A stretch of 64,000 nucleotides of DNA from Balaenoptera acutorostrata (Eukaryota > Chordata > Mammalia > Artiodactyla > Balaenopteridae). The notes under the pieces are model-generated. The model was given only the letters and a program-made list of their open reading frames with translations, did no database searches and had not been told where the DNA came from. The position numbers and the translations under genes were made by a program. Numbering within the stretch: the first letter of the stretch is position 1; every line of letters begins with the position of its first letter. Positions 1-11,100 of this stretch are shown here, piece by piece. The stretch spans positions 52,490,374-52,554,373 of the forward strand of contig NC_080082.1 of NCBI RefSeq assembly GCF_949987535.1. The letters run 5' to 3'.

Positions 1-884
1 AAACGATGAGATGGTTGTATATTGTACATCACCAGAGTTGGGGACAGCTCCAGGCATGATACAATCCACAGCTCCAAGAGGGTCTTGTGGCCCCAGGTTC
101 CCTTTCTCTCTGCTCTGTTACCCTCAGCTGAAGGCTTGGCTCCCACATGGGCTCTCCTCATGGCCCCAGAGTGGCTGCCACAGGTCCAGGAGTCACAATT
201 AGACATGTTAATTTTTAGTACAGGAAGTTGGTGGGGGGCGGTGGGGGGGGGGGCATCTCTTCCCATGGTGCCTTTTTGGAAACAAGGAAACCTTTTCCCA
301 GTGTCTGGCAGCAGCCTTCCTCTTCCATCTCATTGGCCAAAATTGGCTCACATGCACATCCTGAGCCAATCATTGGCCAGAGTGATGGCATCAGCATGAT
401 TAGCTTGGATTCCTCAGGATTCCCCCTACCACCCAGGTGTGAGGCTGGGGCTGAGGTTTTAGTTTGCAGGCTGGTGAATACATGAACAAAATTGGGCTTC
501 TATTAGAAAGGCAGAAAGTTGGGAGAATGGGCAGACATCAATAAACTAATCAGCCAAGGCAGTGATGTACAATTATGCAGGTTGGGACCTACATAAGGGA
601 TGCCTGGCTGTTAGGGTGGAAACGAATAGCGGCTGAAGTTCATGGCTGAATATGCCCAAAAGGGACTTATTTTTCTAATTAACATAACAGCCCCATATGG
701 TGAGCAGTGACCCTTCAAGCAATGCCCTCCTACCAGAGAGAAGAGCTTACAAAGGAGACAGAAAAGGAGTTCTAGAGAGGAGTAGGAAAACCAGGAGGGT
801 GGGGAGTATTGGTAAGAGATGAGAGAATTTTAAGGAGGGAGAAGGCAACGTTGTCAAATGATGCTAAGAAATCACACAAAATTG
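1..884. other. Intergenic, no gene seen
   Basis: No exon with credible splice sites or protein similarity was recognised. Short open frames here (for example 22-399) have no recognisable protein content. In human the neighbour on this side is KCNK6 (from memory), so its downstream flank is expected here. A G-run lies at about 230-253. Confidence 0.5.
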
Positions 885-1100
885 TGTTAATAACAGTGAT
901 AGAAAACACTTATATAGGATTTACTGTGTGCCAGGCATTGTTCCAAGCCCTTGATACACAAGAATTTATTTAACCCTCCCAACAACTCTGCGAGTCAGGT
1001 ACATTCTCCATATTGCAGATGAGGAAAGGAGGCCCAGAGAGGTTAAATAACTTACCCAAGGTCACACAGGAAATGCAAAACTGGGATTTGGACAAGGTTT
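885..1100 (-). repeat. MIR SINE fragment, antisense
   Basis: Contains the reversed MIR core: 'actgtgtgccaggcattg', then 'gatgaggaaaggaggccc' and 'aaggtcacacaggaaatg', which are the complement of the MIR 'tgaccttgggcaag...cctcatctg' block. Confidence 0.8.
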
Positions 1101-1534
1101 TGGTTAGTCACCTTGTCCCACGGAGGCTCAGAAACACCCGCTGTCTAGCTGTTTCTCAGTCTCCCAGCCTTCCTGGCTCCTCAGCTTGGTCGTTGACCCT
1201 GCTGCTGAAGTCACTAGCTGGGTGGAAGGCAGTTGCTTGGGGGAGGTGCCTGTGTGATCTGGTTTCTGCTCCTCACCACTTCTCCTTCCAAATTCCCCCA
1301 GAAAAAGAAATCAGGCCCTGCTCAGTTTAAGATATTAAAAAAAAAAAAAAAGCACATGCTTAAAAATGGAAAAAGTAGAAAAGACTGTACAGTGAAAATT
1401 AAGTCTTTCTCCTGGACTTGGGCTGTGTTGACAGATTTCTCAGGTCTCCTTCTAGGCATGTACCAGCAATATACATGTGTGTGTATATGTGTGTTTTAAT
1501 TTTTTTCTTTCACTCTACATAAGTGGTACCTAGT

Positions 1535-1790
1535 ACAGTGAGGTGGTTACAATCACAGACTCTGGAGGCAAAGTTCCTGGGTATAAATCTGAACTCTGTC
1601 ACTTCTAGGCTCTGTGGTTTTGGGCAACTGATTTCACCTTCCTGTGCCTGAGTTTGCCAATCTGTGAAATGGTATGATAACAGCACCTACCTCATGGAGT
1701 TGTTGGAGAATTAAGCAATTTAATACTGTCAAGCTCTTAGAACAGTGTCTGGTGCTCAATAAAATGTCAGCTAATGGTTATTCTCATTTC
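1535..1790 (+). repeat. MIR SINE fragment, sense
   Basis: Shows the MIR order 'gactctggaggcaaag', 'ttttgggcaactgatttc', 'gcacctacctcatggagt', 'gaacagtgtctggtgctc'. Diverged, as expected for an old mammal-wide element. Confidence 0.8.
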
Positions 1791-1794
1791 TGCA

Positions 1795-2110
1795 CCTTTT
1801 TCATATTATATGTTTCATATATACATGTATGATTTTATATGCTTTTCTAATATTCTCTTTTCTGCACCTTGCGTTTTTCACCAACCCAGTGTCATTCGGA
1901 GATCATTCCAGAGGCACACAAGTAGGTCTCCTATCCTTTTTTATGTCTGTGGTGCCTCCTCTAGGACCCACATCCCATAAATTATTTCCACGTTTCATTA
2001 ACGGACATGTGGGTGGCTGCCAGTCTTTTGCTGGCATAAGTGATGCTGTAGGGTGTACCTTGTGCATCAAGGTAACAGAGGCCCTCCCCTTGGTGGGGCT
2101 ATATTCCTGA
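1795..2110 (-). repeat. LINE-1-like fragment, antisense
   Basis: The stretch around 2008-2105 ('ggtggctgccagtctttt', 'gctggcataagtgatgct') resembles the antisense L1 tract seen more completely at 5590-7196. Strongly diverged; limits are approximate. Confidence 0.45.
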
Positions 2111-2269
2111 GTGGGGGGAGTGCCATGAGGACACCCCAGTCTCTCTGCCTCTGTGAGTCTAGAAGGGCTCAGGTGCACAGCTGCTGGATTTGTTCCCTCA
2201 GATGAAGTCACCCTCCCTGGTCTGTGGGGATGGGCTGGGGGGTGGGGAGCACAGACCCCTGTCAGCTCT

Positions 2270-2660
2270 TCATTTACGTAGAACACCTATAATGTGCTGT
2301 GTTGCACAGAGTTGGGAACAAGTGACAGAGAAAGCCCTAGGCCCTACCCTCACGGAGCCTGTGATGCAGTGGGAAACAAAGACCCATTCCCAGACAGACA
2401 TGGCCTAGCATGGTCAGGGGAAGGATGGGGGCTGCTCACATATCGTAGACAAGACCTGAAAGGAGGAAAGTGGTCAGCCGGTGACAAAGTAGGGAATAGC
2501 ATTCCAGAGGGTGTTACAGCATGTGCACAGTCTGGAGGAGAGCGACCATGCCTGATGAAGGATATTCAAGTCGCTCCGTGTGACTAGGCTTTGGACTACA
2601 GAGGGAGAGAAGAGATGCCTGGGATAGGAGGGACAAAAGGGACGAGATTATGCAGGGCTC
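2270..2660 (-). repeat. L2 LINE fragment, antisense
   Basis: The reversed L2 3' end is recognisable ('cctaccctcacggagcct', 'ggaagg' and 'ggtcagc' blocks, 'gcattccagagggtgtta'). Old and degenerate. Confidence 0.55.
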
Positions 2661-2721
2661 TGGAAAACAACTGAGTTTGGGTGTTTCCCTGGGGTCCTGG
2701 GGAGTCATGGAAGGTTCCCAG

Positions 2722-2897
2722 GGTGTTGTTCCCAGACCATTAGTATCAGCATCACCTGGAATCTTGCTGGAAATACAAATTCTCCAGCCCCATCTCAAAA
2801 CTTACTGAATCAAAACCCCTGGGGGAGGAGCCCAACAACCTGTTTTAACAAGCTCTTTTGGTGAGCCTAATGCACGCTAAAGTTTGAAAACCACTGG
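2722..2897. repeat. MER5-like hAT DNA transposon remnant
   Basis: Contains 'agcatcacctggaatctt', 'aattctccagccccatct', 'aacaagctcttttggtga' and ends 'agtttgaaaaccactggg', the layout I recall for MER5A non-autonomous hAT-Charlie copies. Confidence 0.7.
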
Positions 2898-2945
2898 GGT
2901 TTAGAGTAAAATCAGCTTTGCCGTTCATCAAAAAATCATGGTCTG

Positions 2946-3052
2946 GGGAATTCCCTGGCGGTCCAGTGGTTAGGACTCCACACTTCCATTGCAGAGGGCC
3001 CAGGTTCAATCCCTGGTCGGGGAACTAGGATCCGCGGAAAAAAAAAAAAAAG
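2946..3052 (+). repeat. Cetartiodactyl tRNA-derived SINE (CHR type)
   Basis: Starts with the head 'ggaattccctggcggtccag', has the tRNA box-B-like 'ggttcaatccctggtcgg' and ends in an A-tract. It is flanked by a 10-bp target-site duplication, 'tcatggtctg', at 2936-2945 and 3053-3062. Confidence 0.93.
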
Positions 3053-3109
3053 TCATGGTCTGAGTCCTTAACTGTTAGGCATCAGAATACCAATGAAAAC
3101 TGTTAACTT

Positions 3110-3240
3110 ATTGAATATGTACTTGTGCCAGGCATTCTTCACGTGCTATCTTATTGACTTCCCAAAACAGCTCTATGAGATGGCTGCCTTTGTCCCTGTT
3201 CTGTAGAGAAGGGTGTTAAGCCGCAGTAAGATTAATTCCC
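3110..3240 (-). repeat. MIR-like fragment, antisense
   Basis: 'cttgtgccaggcattctt' followed by 'aaaacagctctatgagat' and 'gtagagaagggtgttaag' follow the order of the reversed MIR consensus. Confidence 0.5.
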
Positions 3241-3339
3241 ACATGGAGACCAAATTTTTTTTCACTAGAATTGTGATAACAATGTCTGATTGGGTAGAAG
3301 GATAAGTAGGCGAGAACCACCAATAGGAACTCCTTGAAG

Positions 3340-3620
3340 GCCTTCCCATCGCAAACTTCGTCCCCAGCACCCTCTGCCGGCCAGGCCTCGCGCTACTGGG
3401 TGTCGAGCACTGCCCTCCCTCCACCCCCACAAGCCGTAGGCGCCGGCTGTGGTGCGCGTTACCATAGAGACAGGCAGGCGCGGCAGGCGTGCCTCGAGAA
3501 AGGCAGAAGTCGGTTGTGGAAGTGTAGGCGGCCATTTTGAGACCGGGCAAGAGGGGCGGGACTGGAGCGGCAGAGTGACGGTTGACCGGTTTAACTTAGA
3601 GACTGGTACCACGGGTCTGG
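3340..3620 (+). promoter_or_regulatory. CATSPERG: CpG-rich block, likely CATSPERG promoter
   Basis: CpG density rises sharply over the flanking repeats. The block holds a near-consensus RFX X-box at 3458-3471 (gttaccatagagac) and a YY1-type motif at 3527-3540 (ggcggccattttga), a combination common near transcription starts. The first coding exon lies about 1.3 kb downstream, so this assignment implies a noncoding first exon and a first intron running through the GC-box array. That is inferred, not shown. Confidence 0.5.
3458..3471 (+). promoter_or_regulatory. X-box (RFX-binding-site-like)
   Basis: gttaccatagagac matches the palindromic X-box pattern (GTTRCC, 1-3 nt, RGYAAC) closely, with the 5' half perfect and the 3' half imperfect. 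RFX2 drives many ciliary and spermiogenesis genes, which suits a sperm flagellar channel gene. Confidence 0.5.
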
Positions 3621-4760
3621 GAGAAGAGGGAGGTGCCAGGGGTCATCCCTGGGAGGGAAGGGTGGGGCGGGGGCGGGGTTAAGAAGGGGAGGAGAGGGGA
3701 GGGGGGAGGCGAGGAGGGGAAAGGTTGGGGAAAAGGAGGAGAGTCTAGGGACTGGGCACAGGAGGGGCGGAGAAAGGGCAGAGAAAGGGCGGGGCGAGGA
3801 CCCGGGAGAGGCTAAGAGAAGAAGCGGGGTGATGAATAGGGGCGGGGCTATAAGAGGCGGAGCGTAGAGCCAGGCTGTCCAGGGAATGGAAAGGGGTGGT
3901 GAAAAGGGAGGGGGCGAAAAGGTGTCAGGGTTCAGGGGGAAGGTGAGGATCAAGAAAGTGCTGACGGACAAGGCAGCGCCAACAAGGAACGAGAAGTTGC
4001 AGGACGAGGAGAGGGTGCGGAGCGAGGGGAAGGCCAGTGGCGAGGAGAGTTCCCAAGGCAAAGAAAGTGTCTCTAAAGAGAAGGGGCGGGGCCATAGGAG
4101 GGGGCGGGGCAAGGATCTGGCTTGGGAAGAACAGTTCCCCCAGGATGAGGGGGAAGGGTGGGTCTATAAGGGGTGGGACGAGGAGCAGAAGCCCAGCGAG
4201 GAGCAAGCTCCAGGCGAGAAACAGGAGAGGGGACAGGGGAAAGGGCGGGGCGTGGGGAAGGTCCGGAATCAGGATCCGGAGAGGGGCGGGTCTAGAGGCA
4301 GGACCCGGTACCTGGGCAGGGCCCGAGCATGGAGAATGGGGCGGTGCGAAGAGAGGTGGGGGCGGGGCAAGAAGTGGGGGCGGAGCCACGTGCAGGTGCG
4401 CGACCAGAGGAACTGGGGAAAATAGGTGGGGCGCAGCTAAATCGAGAAACAGAAACCGAGACCGAGTGAAGAGTAGCGGTGGGAGGCAGAGCAGGGGCAG
4501 AGGAAAGAAGTGTGGGGCAAGGTTAAGGGGAGAGACCAGGAGGCGGGGCGAAACCAGGAGTAGGGGCACGGCCGGGAGCAACAGGAGGGGCGAGACCTGG
4601 AGTAGTAGCAGAGGCGGGGTCCAGAAGTGTAGTAGTAAATGCAGGGCCAAGTTCGGGAACAAAAGCAAGGGTGGAGCCTGGAGCAAAAGTAGGAGTGGAG
4701 TGAGGAGCAGAGGCGGGGCCAGGAGCAGGGACGGGACGAAGCACCGGAGCGAGACGGGAT
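3540..4760 (+). repeat. Degenerate purine-rich GC-box array
   Basis: About 1.2 kb in which the + strand is nearly all A and G, with dozens of variants of 'ggggcggggc' separated by 15-40 nt of 'aggagcag'-like sequence. It has the look of a decayed minisatellite rich in Sp1-type sites. Long frames open on both strands over it (253 and 254 aa) because of the skewed composition; they are not genes. Confidence 0.75.
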
Positions 4761-4817
4761 CTCAGAAGGCGCCTATCAAGAACAGTCTTGCAGGCTGGTG
4801 ACCTCCGCATTCTCCAG

Positions 4818-4846
4818 GTTGAAGCCACGTTATCCGTTGCCCCGAG
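4818..4846 (+). other. CATSPERG: Possible 5' UTR part of CATSPERG exon 1
   Basis: An acceptor-like 'cattctccag' ends at 4817, 29 nt before the start codon. If used, the coding exon begins at 4818 and is joined to an upstream noncoding exon. A start of transcription just upstream would be an alternative. Confidence 0.35.
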
Positions 4847-5101
4847 ATGTCCCCTGCTGGCCCTGCGTGGCCGAGGCTCCGAGTCCTGCAGGCGCTGTGG
4901 GCACTGCTGGTGGTGCTGTTGGCACCGTGGAGGTTGTGGGCGATAAAGAATACCCAGGAGTGCACCTGGCAGGTTGTCCTGAACAACTTTGAGACAGTAG
5001 GCAAGAAGGACGCGAGCGATCGTTTCGTCGATCAAGAGCCCTTGTACACAGTGGACAAAGTGTTCAGCCTGCTAGTGGACGCGCCCATCGACCCGGACGA
5101 G
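4847..5101 (+). CDS. CATSPERG: CATSPERG coding exon 1
   Basis: Residues 1-85, ending at phase 0 before donor gtgagg. Starts [11 protein letters not shown] and holds the signal peptide. The ATG is chosen because the following residues match the human N-terminus. Confidence 0.95.
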
Positions 5102-8100
5102 GTGAGGGGACTGGTGTCAGGCAAACGGGAGAGGTCCTGGACCTGCACCCCACTGGGCTCTGGACATTTGCCCACTCTCTCCTTGCAGACATACCTGGGC
5201 TTTCCTTACTACCTGAAGATCAACTACTCCTGCAAGGGAGAGGTGAGTGGGTGCAGAGGGGGTGGGCTCATTCTGTTGGGGCCTCAGTTTCCCCATCTCT
5301 AACATTTGAATAGCGGTGGCACCACCAGACCCTAGGGACCTTCAAGATTCAAGAAGATTCCCGGTATCCCACGAGGCACATAGTTGGTGCTCAAGTAAGC
5401 TATTTCCATTTTTAAAAATTGACGTATAGGGTCTTCCCTGGCGGTCCAGTGGTTAAGACTCCACGCTTCCACTGCAGGGGACACGGGTTCCATCCCTGGT
5501 CGGGGAACTAAGATCTCGCATGCCCCACATCGCGGCCAAACAAAACAAAATAACAACAACAAAACACTGTCCTCAATAAAGTGAAAATAATTTTCAAAAA
5601 TTGAGATATAATTCACATACCATAAATTCACTATTTTAAAATATACAGTTCGGGAATTCCTTGGCGTTCAGTGGTTAGGACTCCGAGCTTCCACTGCAGG
5701 GGACACGGGTTCGATCCCTGGTTGGGGAAATAAGATCCTGCAAGCTGCGGGATACAGTTCAATAGTTTTTTGTATATTTACAAAGTTGTGCAACCATCAC
5801 CACTATCTTGTTCCAGCACATTTTTATCACCTCAAGAGGAAACCCTGTACCCCCATCCCTCCAGCCCCTGGAGACCACTAATCTACTTTTTGCCCCTATG
5901 AATTTGCTTATTCTGGACATTTCATATAAAGAATGGAATCATACAATATGTGGCCTTTTGTATCTGACTTCTTCTCAAGGCTTATCCATGTTGTAGCAGG
6001 CATCAGTATTTCCTTTTTATGGCTGAGTATATTCAGTTGTATGGATGTGCTACATTTTGCTTATCCATTCATTAATTGATGGACAATTGGGTTATTTCCA
6101 CTTTTGAGGGGGGATATTATGAATAATGCTGCTGTGAACGTGTCTGTACAAGTTTCTGTGTAAACATCTGTTTTCAGTTCTCTTCACTATATACCTAGGA
6201 AAGGAATTGCTGGGTCATATGTTAACTCTGTTTCACCTCTGAGGAACTGCCAGCCTGTTTTCCAAAGCAGCTACACATCATTTTATATTCCCATCAACAA
6301 TGTATGAGGGGTCCAGTTTTTCTATATCCTCACTTGCTCTTGTTCATCTTTTTGATTATAGCCATCTAGTATGTGTGAAATGGTATCTCAGTGTGGTTTT
6401 GACTTGCATTTGCCTCATAACTAATGATGTTGAACATCTTTTCATATGCTCGTTGACCATTTATCTTCTTTGGAGAAACGTCTTTTCAGCTCCTTTGCCC
6501 ATTTAAAAACTGGGTTATTTGTCTTTCTACTGTTGCATTGTAAAATTTCTTTTTATATACTGGATACTAATTCCTTATCAGATATATAATTTGTAAATAT
6601 TTTTCACATTCCACGTCTTTTCACTATCTTGGTGATGTCCTTTAAAGCACAAAAGCTTTATGTTTATTGAGATATAATTCACATGTCATACAATAGCACC
6701 AAAGTTTTTCATTTTGATAAAGTCCAATTTATCAGTTTTTTTCATTTGTTGCTGATGCTTTTGGTGTTGTCTAAAAAGGCTTTACCTAACCAAAGTCACG
6801 AAAATTTACTTCCATGTTTTCTTCTAAGAGTTTTTTTGTTTGTTTGTTTGTTTTAGCTCTTACGTGTAGGCCTATGATCCATTTTGAGTTAGTTTTTGTA
6901 TATGGTGTGAGGTAGGGGTCCAACTTTTACATGTGAATATCCAGTTATGCCAGTACCATTTGTTGAAAAGATTATTCTTTCCTCATTGAATTGTCTTGGC
7001 ACCCTTGTCAAAAATCAATTGACCATAAATATAAGGGTTTATTTCTGGGTATAATTCTGTTCCATTGCTCTATATGTCTATCCATATGCCAGTACCACAC
7101 AGTCTTGATCACTGTAGTTTTGTATTAAGTTTTCAAGTTGGGACGTTTGAGTCCTCCAACTTTGTTCTTCTTTAAGACTGTTTTGGCTCAGGTAAGCTTT
7201 CTGAGTTGAGGACAGTAGAATGTTGTGGTCTAGAACTGAAGTTCTGGAGGCTACAGACCTGGGTTTGAATCTGCCATTAACTAACATTACTTGTAGGAAG
7301 TATAGCATGATAGTGAATCCTTTGGGCTCTGGAGCCAGGCTGCCTGGCTTCAAATCCCAGCTCTGCTACATAGTAGCTGTGTGATCTCAGGCAAGTTACT
7401 TAACTTCTCTGTACCAAAGTTTCCTCATCCTTAACAAGGGTACAATAATGATCATACGCACTTCATAAAATGATTAAATAAGTGTGAAGCACTTAGCACA
7501 GTGCCTGGTTCATAGACAGGGCTCAGTGAATGCTAGCAACAAGTTTCTAGAGTGTGACCCTGGGCAGAGAGTTTACTCCATGAGCCTTCTCTCCTTATCT
7601 GTGAAAGAGTGATAATTTCCTTTATCTATTCATGCAACACCTGCTCTGAGTCAGATCCTCTTTTTTTTTTTTTTTCACAATGGGGTGGGGAAGGCGGTAC
7701 AATGATAAACAACGTGGCCAGGTTTTTCTTTTGGATGCAGCGCACCAGGGAAACAGACAATTGGCAAGTAAATACATAAAATAATTTATTACAGGAATCA
7801 GTGCAAAGATGAAAATAAAATGAGGTGATATGTCAGAAAGGAGGGTGTTAGCTGGGGTGGTTGGGGAAGGTCTCTGAAAAGCTTGAGCAGAGAGTGGAAT
7901 GATGAAATGGGACTCACATGCGGAGAACTGGGGGAAACATCTGGGCTGAGGGAACAGCCAGGACGGAAGCCAGTGTGTATGAGGAACCGACCAGAGGCCT
8001 GTGTGGCTGGAGGAGAGTGAGCGAGGGGGAGAGTGGGAGGAGATAGTGAGGACCTGGCTTTCCCCCTGAGTGAGGTGGAGCCATGAGAAGGTTCTGATCA

Positions 8101-11100
8101 GAGGAGGGATGTGATGGGACTCAGGTGTTCACAGGCTGAATGGGGGGCAGGGCAGGAGCAAGGAGACAGGGAGGGGGCTGATGCTCAGTCCGGGCAGGAG
8201 TGGCGGGTGGACAGGACCAGGGTGGTCATGGCCACGGTAGCCCTGACGGGGAGGAGGTCCCCGCCCACCAGCACCTGCTACCCTGTGATTGGAAACCCTG
8301 TGATTGGAAACCCTGAGGCAGGGCTGGGGCCGGTGTAGGGGGCAGGATTGAAAGGGCCCTGGCCTAGGCATTCCTCAGGATGAAGGCCTGTGCAAAAGGG
8401 GTCAGACCCGTTAAATCTCCCACCCGCATCTCACAGCTGCCCCCACACCCCTGCCCACAGTGGCTTGAGCACAGCTGTCTCTTGGGGGTGCCTCCAAGCC
8501 TTTGCTAGTGCTGTTCTAGGGACTTCCCTGGTGGTCCAGTGGGCCCTCCCAATGCAGGGGGCACGGGTTCAATCCCTGGTTGGGGAACTAAGATCCTGCA
8601 TGCCGCACGGTGTGGCCAAAAAAAAAAAAAAATTAATGCTGTTCTATACCCTAGAACACCTATCTTCCTCCTTCCATCTCCGCTCTAAGCCCTGCCCTCC
8701 CTTCTTAGCCCAGCCAGGATCCTGGCATCTCTGGGAGGTTGTCCCTGGCTGCCCCGTCACCCTCTTCCCCAGTTCCTTTCTGTCTAACTGCCCCATCCCA
8801 CCCTCAGCCCCAGGCCCCAGCCCACAAACCTGGTGGCGGTGGCAGAGACTCTAATTTCTCTGGGTAGGGGGTGGGGTAGAAGCCTCAAGAGTGGGACTTG
8901 AAATACCTGAAGTGAGGGAAGAGGCTGCTAGTATCGTGGGTGCCAGGCACTCCCACCTTTACGTTTTTGCTTATCCCATGCTGTCCTTCCCCATGCATTC
9001 CCTACATCCAAATTCTGTCTGAGGACCTTGCTCCGGACTCGCCTCCTCCAGGAAGGCCTCCTGACTCCCTCCACAGCCCAAAGCACTTCTGCCCGTCTCC
9101 TAGCCTGGCCCATCCCCTGCCCCAGCCCCAACCCTAGACCATGTTCTCTGACCTTCCCTCAGTGGAGAGTCTGTTCTCCTGACCCAGCCCCAGGAAGAAG
9201 ACAGGCTAGTAAAGGTGAGGTCAAGGCAGCGGGACCCACAGGCTATCTTAAGGACACACTTGTGGGGCCATCTCGCCCTCAGTCCTCTGAGGCCCTGGTC
9301 CGCAAGGGCCACCTGACGGGGCTGAAGCCGGTGGTGCTGGTCACCTTCCAGTCCCCAGTCAACTTCCATCGCTGGAAGATAGAGCAGCTGCAGATCCAGA
9401 TGGAGGCAGCCCCCTTCCGCAGCAGAGGTGGGCCTGGAGGGCTCCCGGAGGGGTCACAGCACGGCGGGCATGTGGGGGCATTGCCAGGGACCTCAGCAGG
9501 CTTCGTGACCTTGAGGGGAGGCTGGGACCATCGAAGGGGCCTATGACCTGGTGGGCATGTGGGTTTGTTGGGGGCCTCACAGAGGTGTCTGACCTGGAGG
9601 GGGGCCCGGGGAGGCCTCAGCAGGTTCCTTGGCCTAGATGGGACCACACAGAGGCCCCAGTGGGGTCCATGGCTGAGGGGGGGGCGTGGGGAGTTGCAGG
9701 GGGATCCCAGTGGTCTGGGGGGCTTGCTACTGGAAGGCCCCAGCAGCCTCAGTACCCCCTGCCTGCCAGCAGAGAGGTGTAATGCAGAGGAGGTGTGTCT
9801 CATGAGCTGGTACACACCCATGCCCATCAAGAACGGCAGCGTGGTCATGCGCGTGGACGTTAGCAGCAACGGCCTGGGGCCCTTCATTCCCAATAAAAGG
9901 TGCCCTTTCCCAAACCCGGGGCGGGGGGTAGACTCTGGGAAGGGCTTCCTAATCCCCAGATCCCCAAAGAAGACAGGAGGAGCCCAAAGGGAGGGAACAG
10001 GACAGGGAGGTGGCAGTGAGCTGTGGCAGGAGCCAGAATCCTCACCCGTGCGTGCCCCACACCCACCTCAGGTTTCAGGTGAATATCAACGGCTTCCTGG
10101 AGAGACAGCGAGACACCACACTCCAATTCACGGTGGGAAATGAGGTGAGGGGGCCCGGATGGTGGGAAGGGTAGAAGAGGGGGTTAAAGACAGTAGGCTG
10201 GGGCCCTGATGACTTCCCAAACGAGTGGCAGATTCCATTTACAGAGCATTTACTGTGTGCCGGCCCCCTGGCGACATGCCCTGCTAAATGCACAATCACA
10301 TTAGGTCTTGACAGTGACCTGTGAGGGAAGGTACTCTCACGTACCCATCTTAAGGAGGAGAAAACTGAGGCCCCAAAAGGATGGAGCCATTTGTCCACAG
10401 GCTCTCGGCATGTACATATGGAACGAGACTTGAAACTGTGTCTGCCTGACTCCTGCACCCATATCCTTAACCGCAGTGCATTCATTCATTCATTCATTCA
10501 GCAGGCACTCCCTGAGCACACAGTGTGGTACCATGGGAACATAACAGTGAACACACAGACCCAAATCCCTGTCCTCTCTTAGAGCTGACAGTCTAGTGGG
10601 AGCGACAGACCGCAAACCAGTAAACATGAAATCGGGTAAATTCTGTAGCAGGTTAAAAGGTGGTTAGTGCTCTGGAGAGAATTCAGAGTGAGGGGAACTG
10701 GGTCTGTGCAGGAGGGGACGGCGGTGTTTAATGGAATGCTCAAGAAAGGCATAACTGATGGGAATTCCCTGGCAGTCCAGTGGTTAGGACTCCATGCCTT
10801 CACTTCGGAGGGCCCAGGTTCGATCCCTGGTCGGGGAAATAAGATCCCACGAGACCCCACAAGCCACGCAGCGTGGCCAAAAAAAAAAAAAAGGCGTAAT
10901 TGAGAAGCTTGGCATTTGAGTAAAGGGAATCACGTGGCTACTAGGGGATACAGAGGGAACAGTCTGTGCAAAGGCTCTGAGGAGCAGGAGGCCCATGTGG
11001 CCGGGAGAGAGTGGGTGAGTGGGAGAGTGGTGGGGGATGAGATCAGAGAGGCAATGGGGGCAAGTAGACGGAACCGTGGGAGAGGGAAGGGAGGGGGGTG

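Noticed and set aside
2946..3052. tRNA gene suggested by box-B-like 'ggttcaatcc'
   Set aside because: This and the similar matches elsewhere are in tRNA-derived SINEs with A-tails and target-site duplications, without an intact cloverleaf.
3366..3380. CTCF-like motif near the CATSPERG promoter (minus strand ccggcagagggtgct)
   Set aside because: One mismatch at a critical C of the core; too weak to list as a feature without binding data.
3925..4801. Long open frames on both strands (253 aa minus, 254 aa plus)
   Set aside because: They lie in the purine-rich GC-box array; products are monotonous Leu/Pro or Arg/Gly runs with no domain, caused by base composition.
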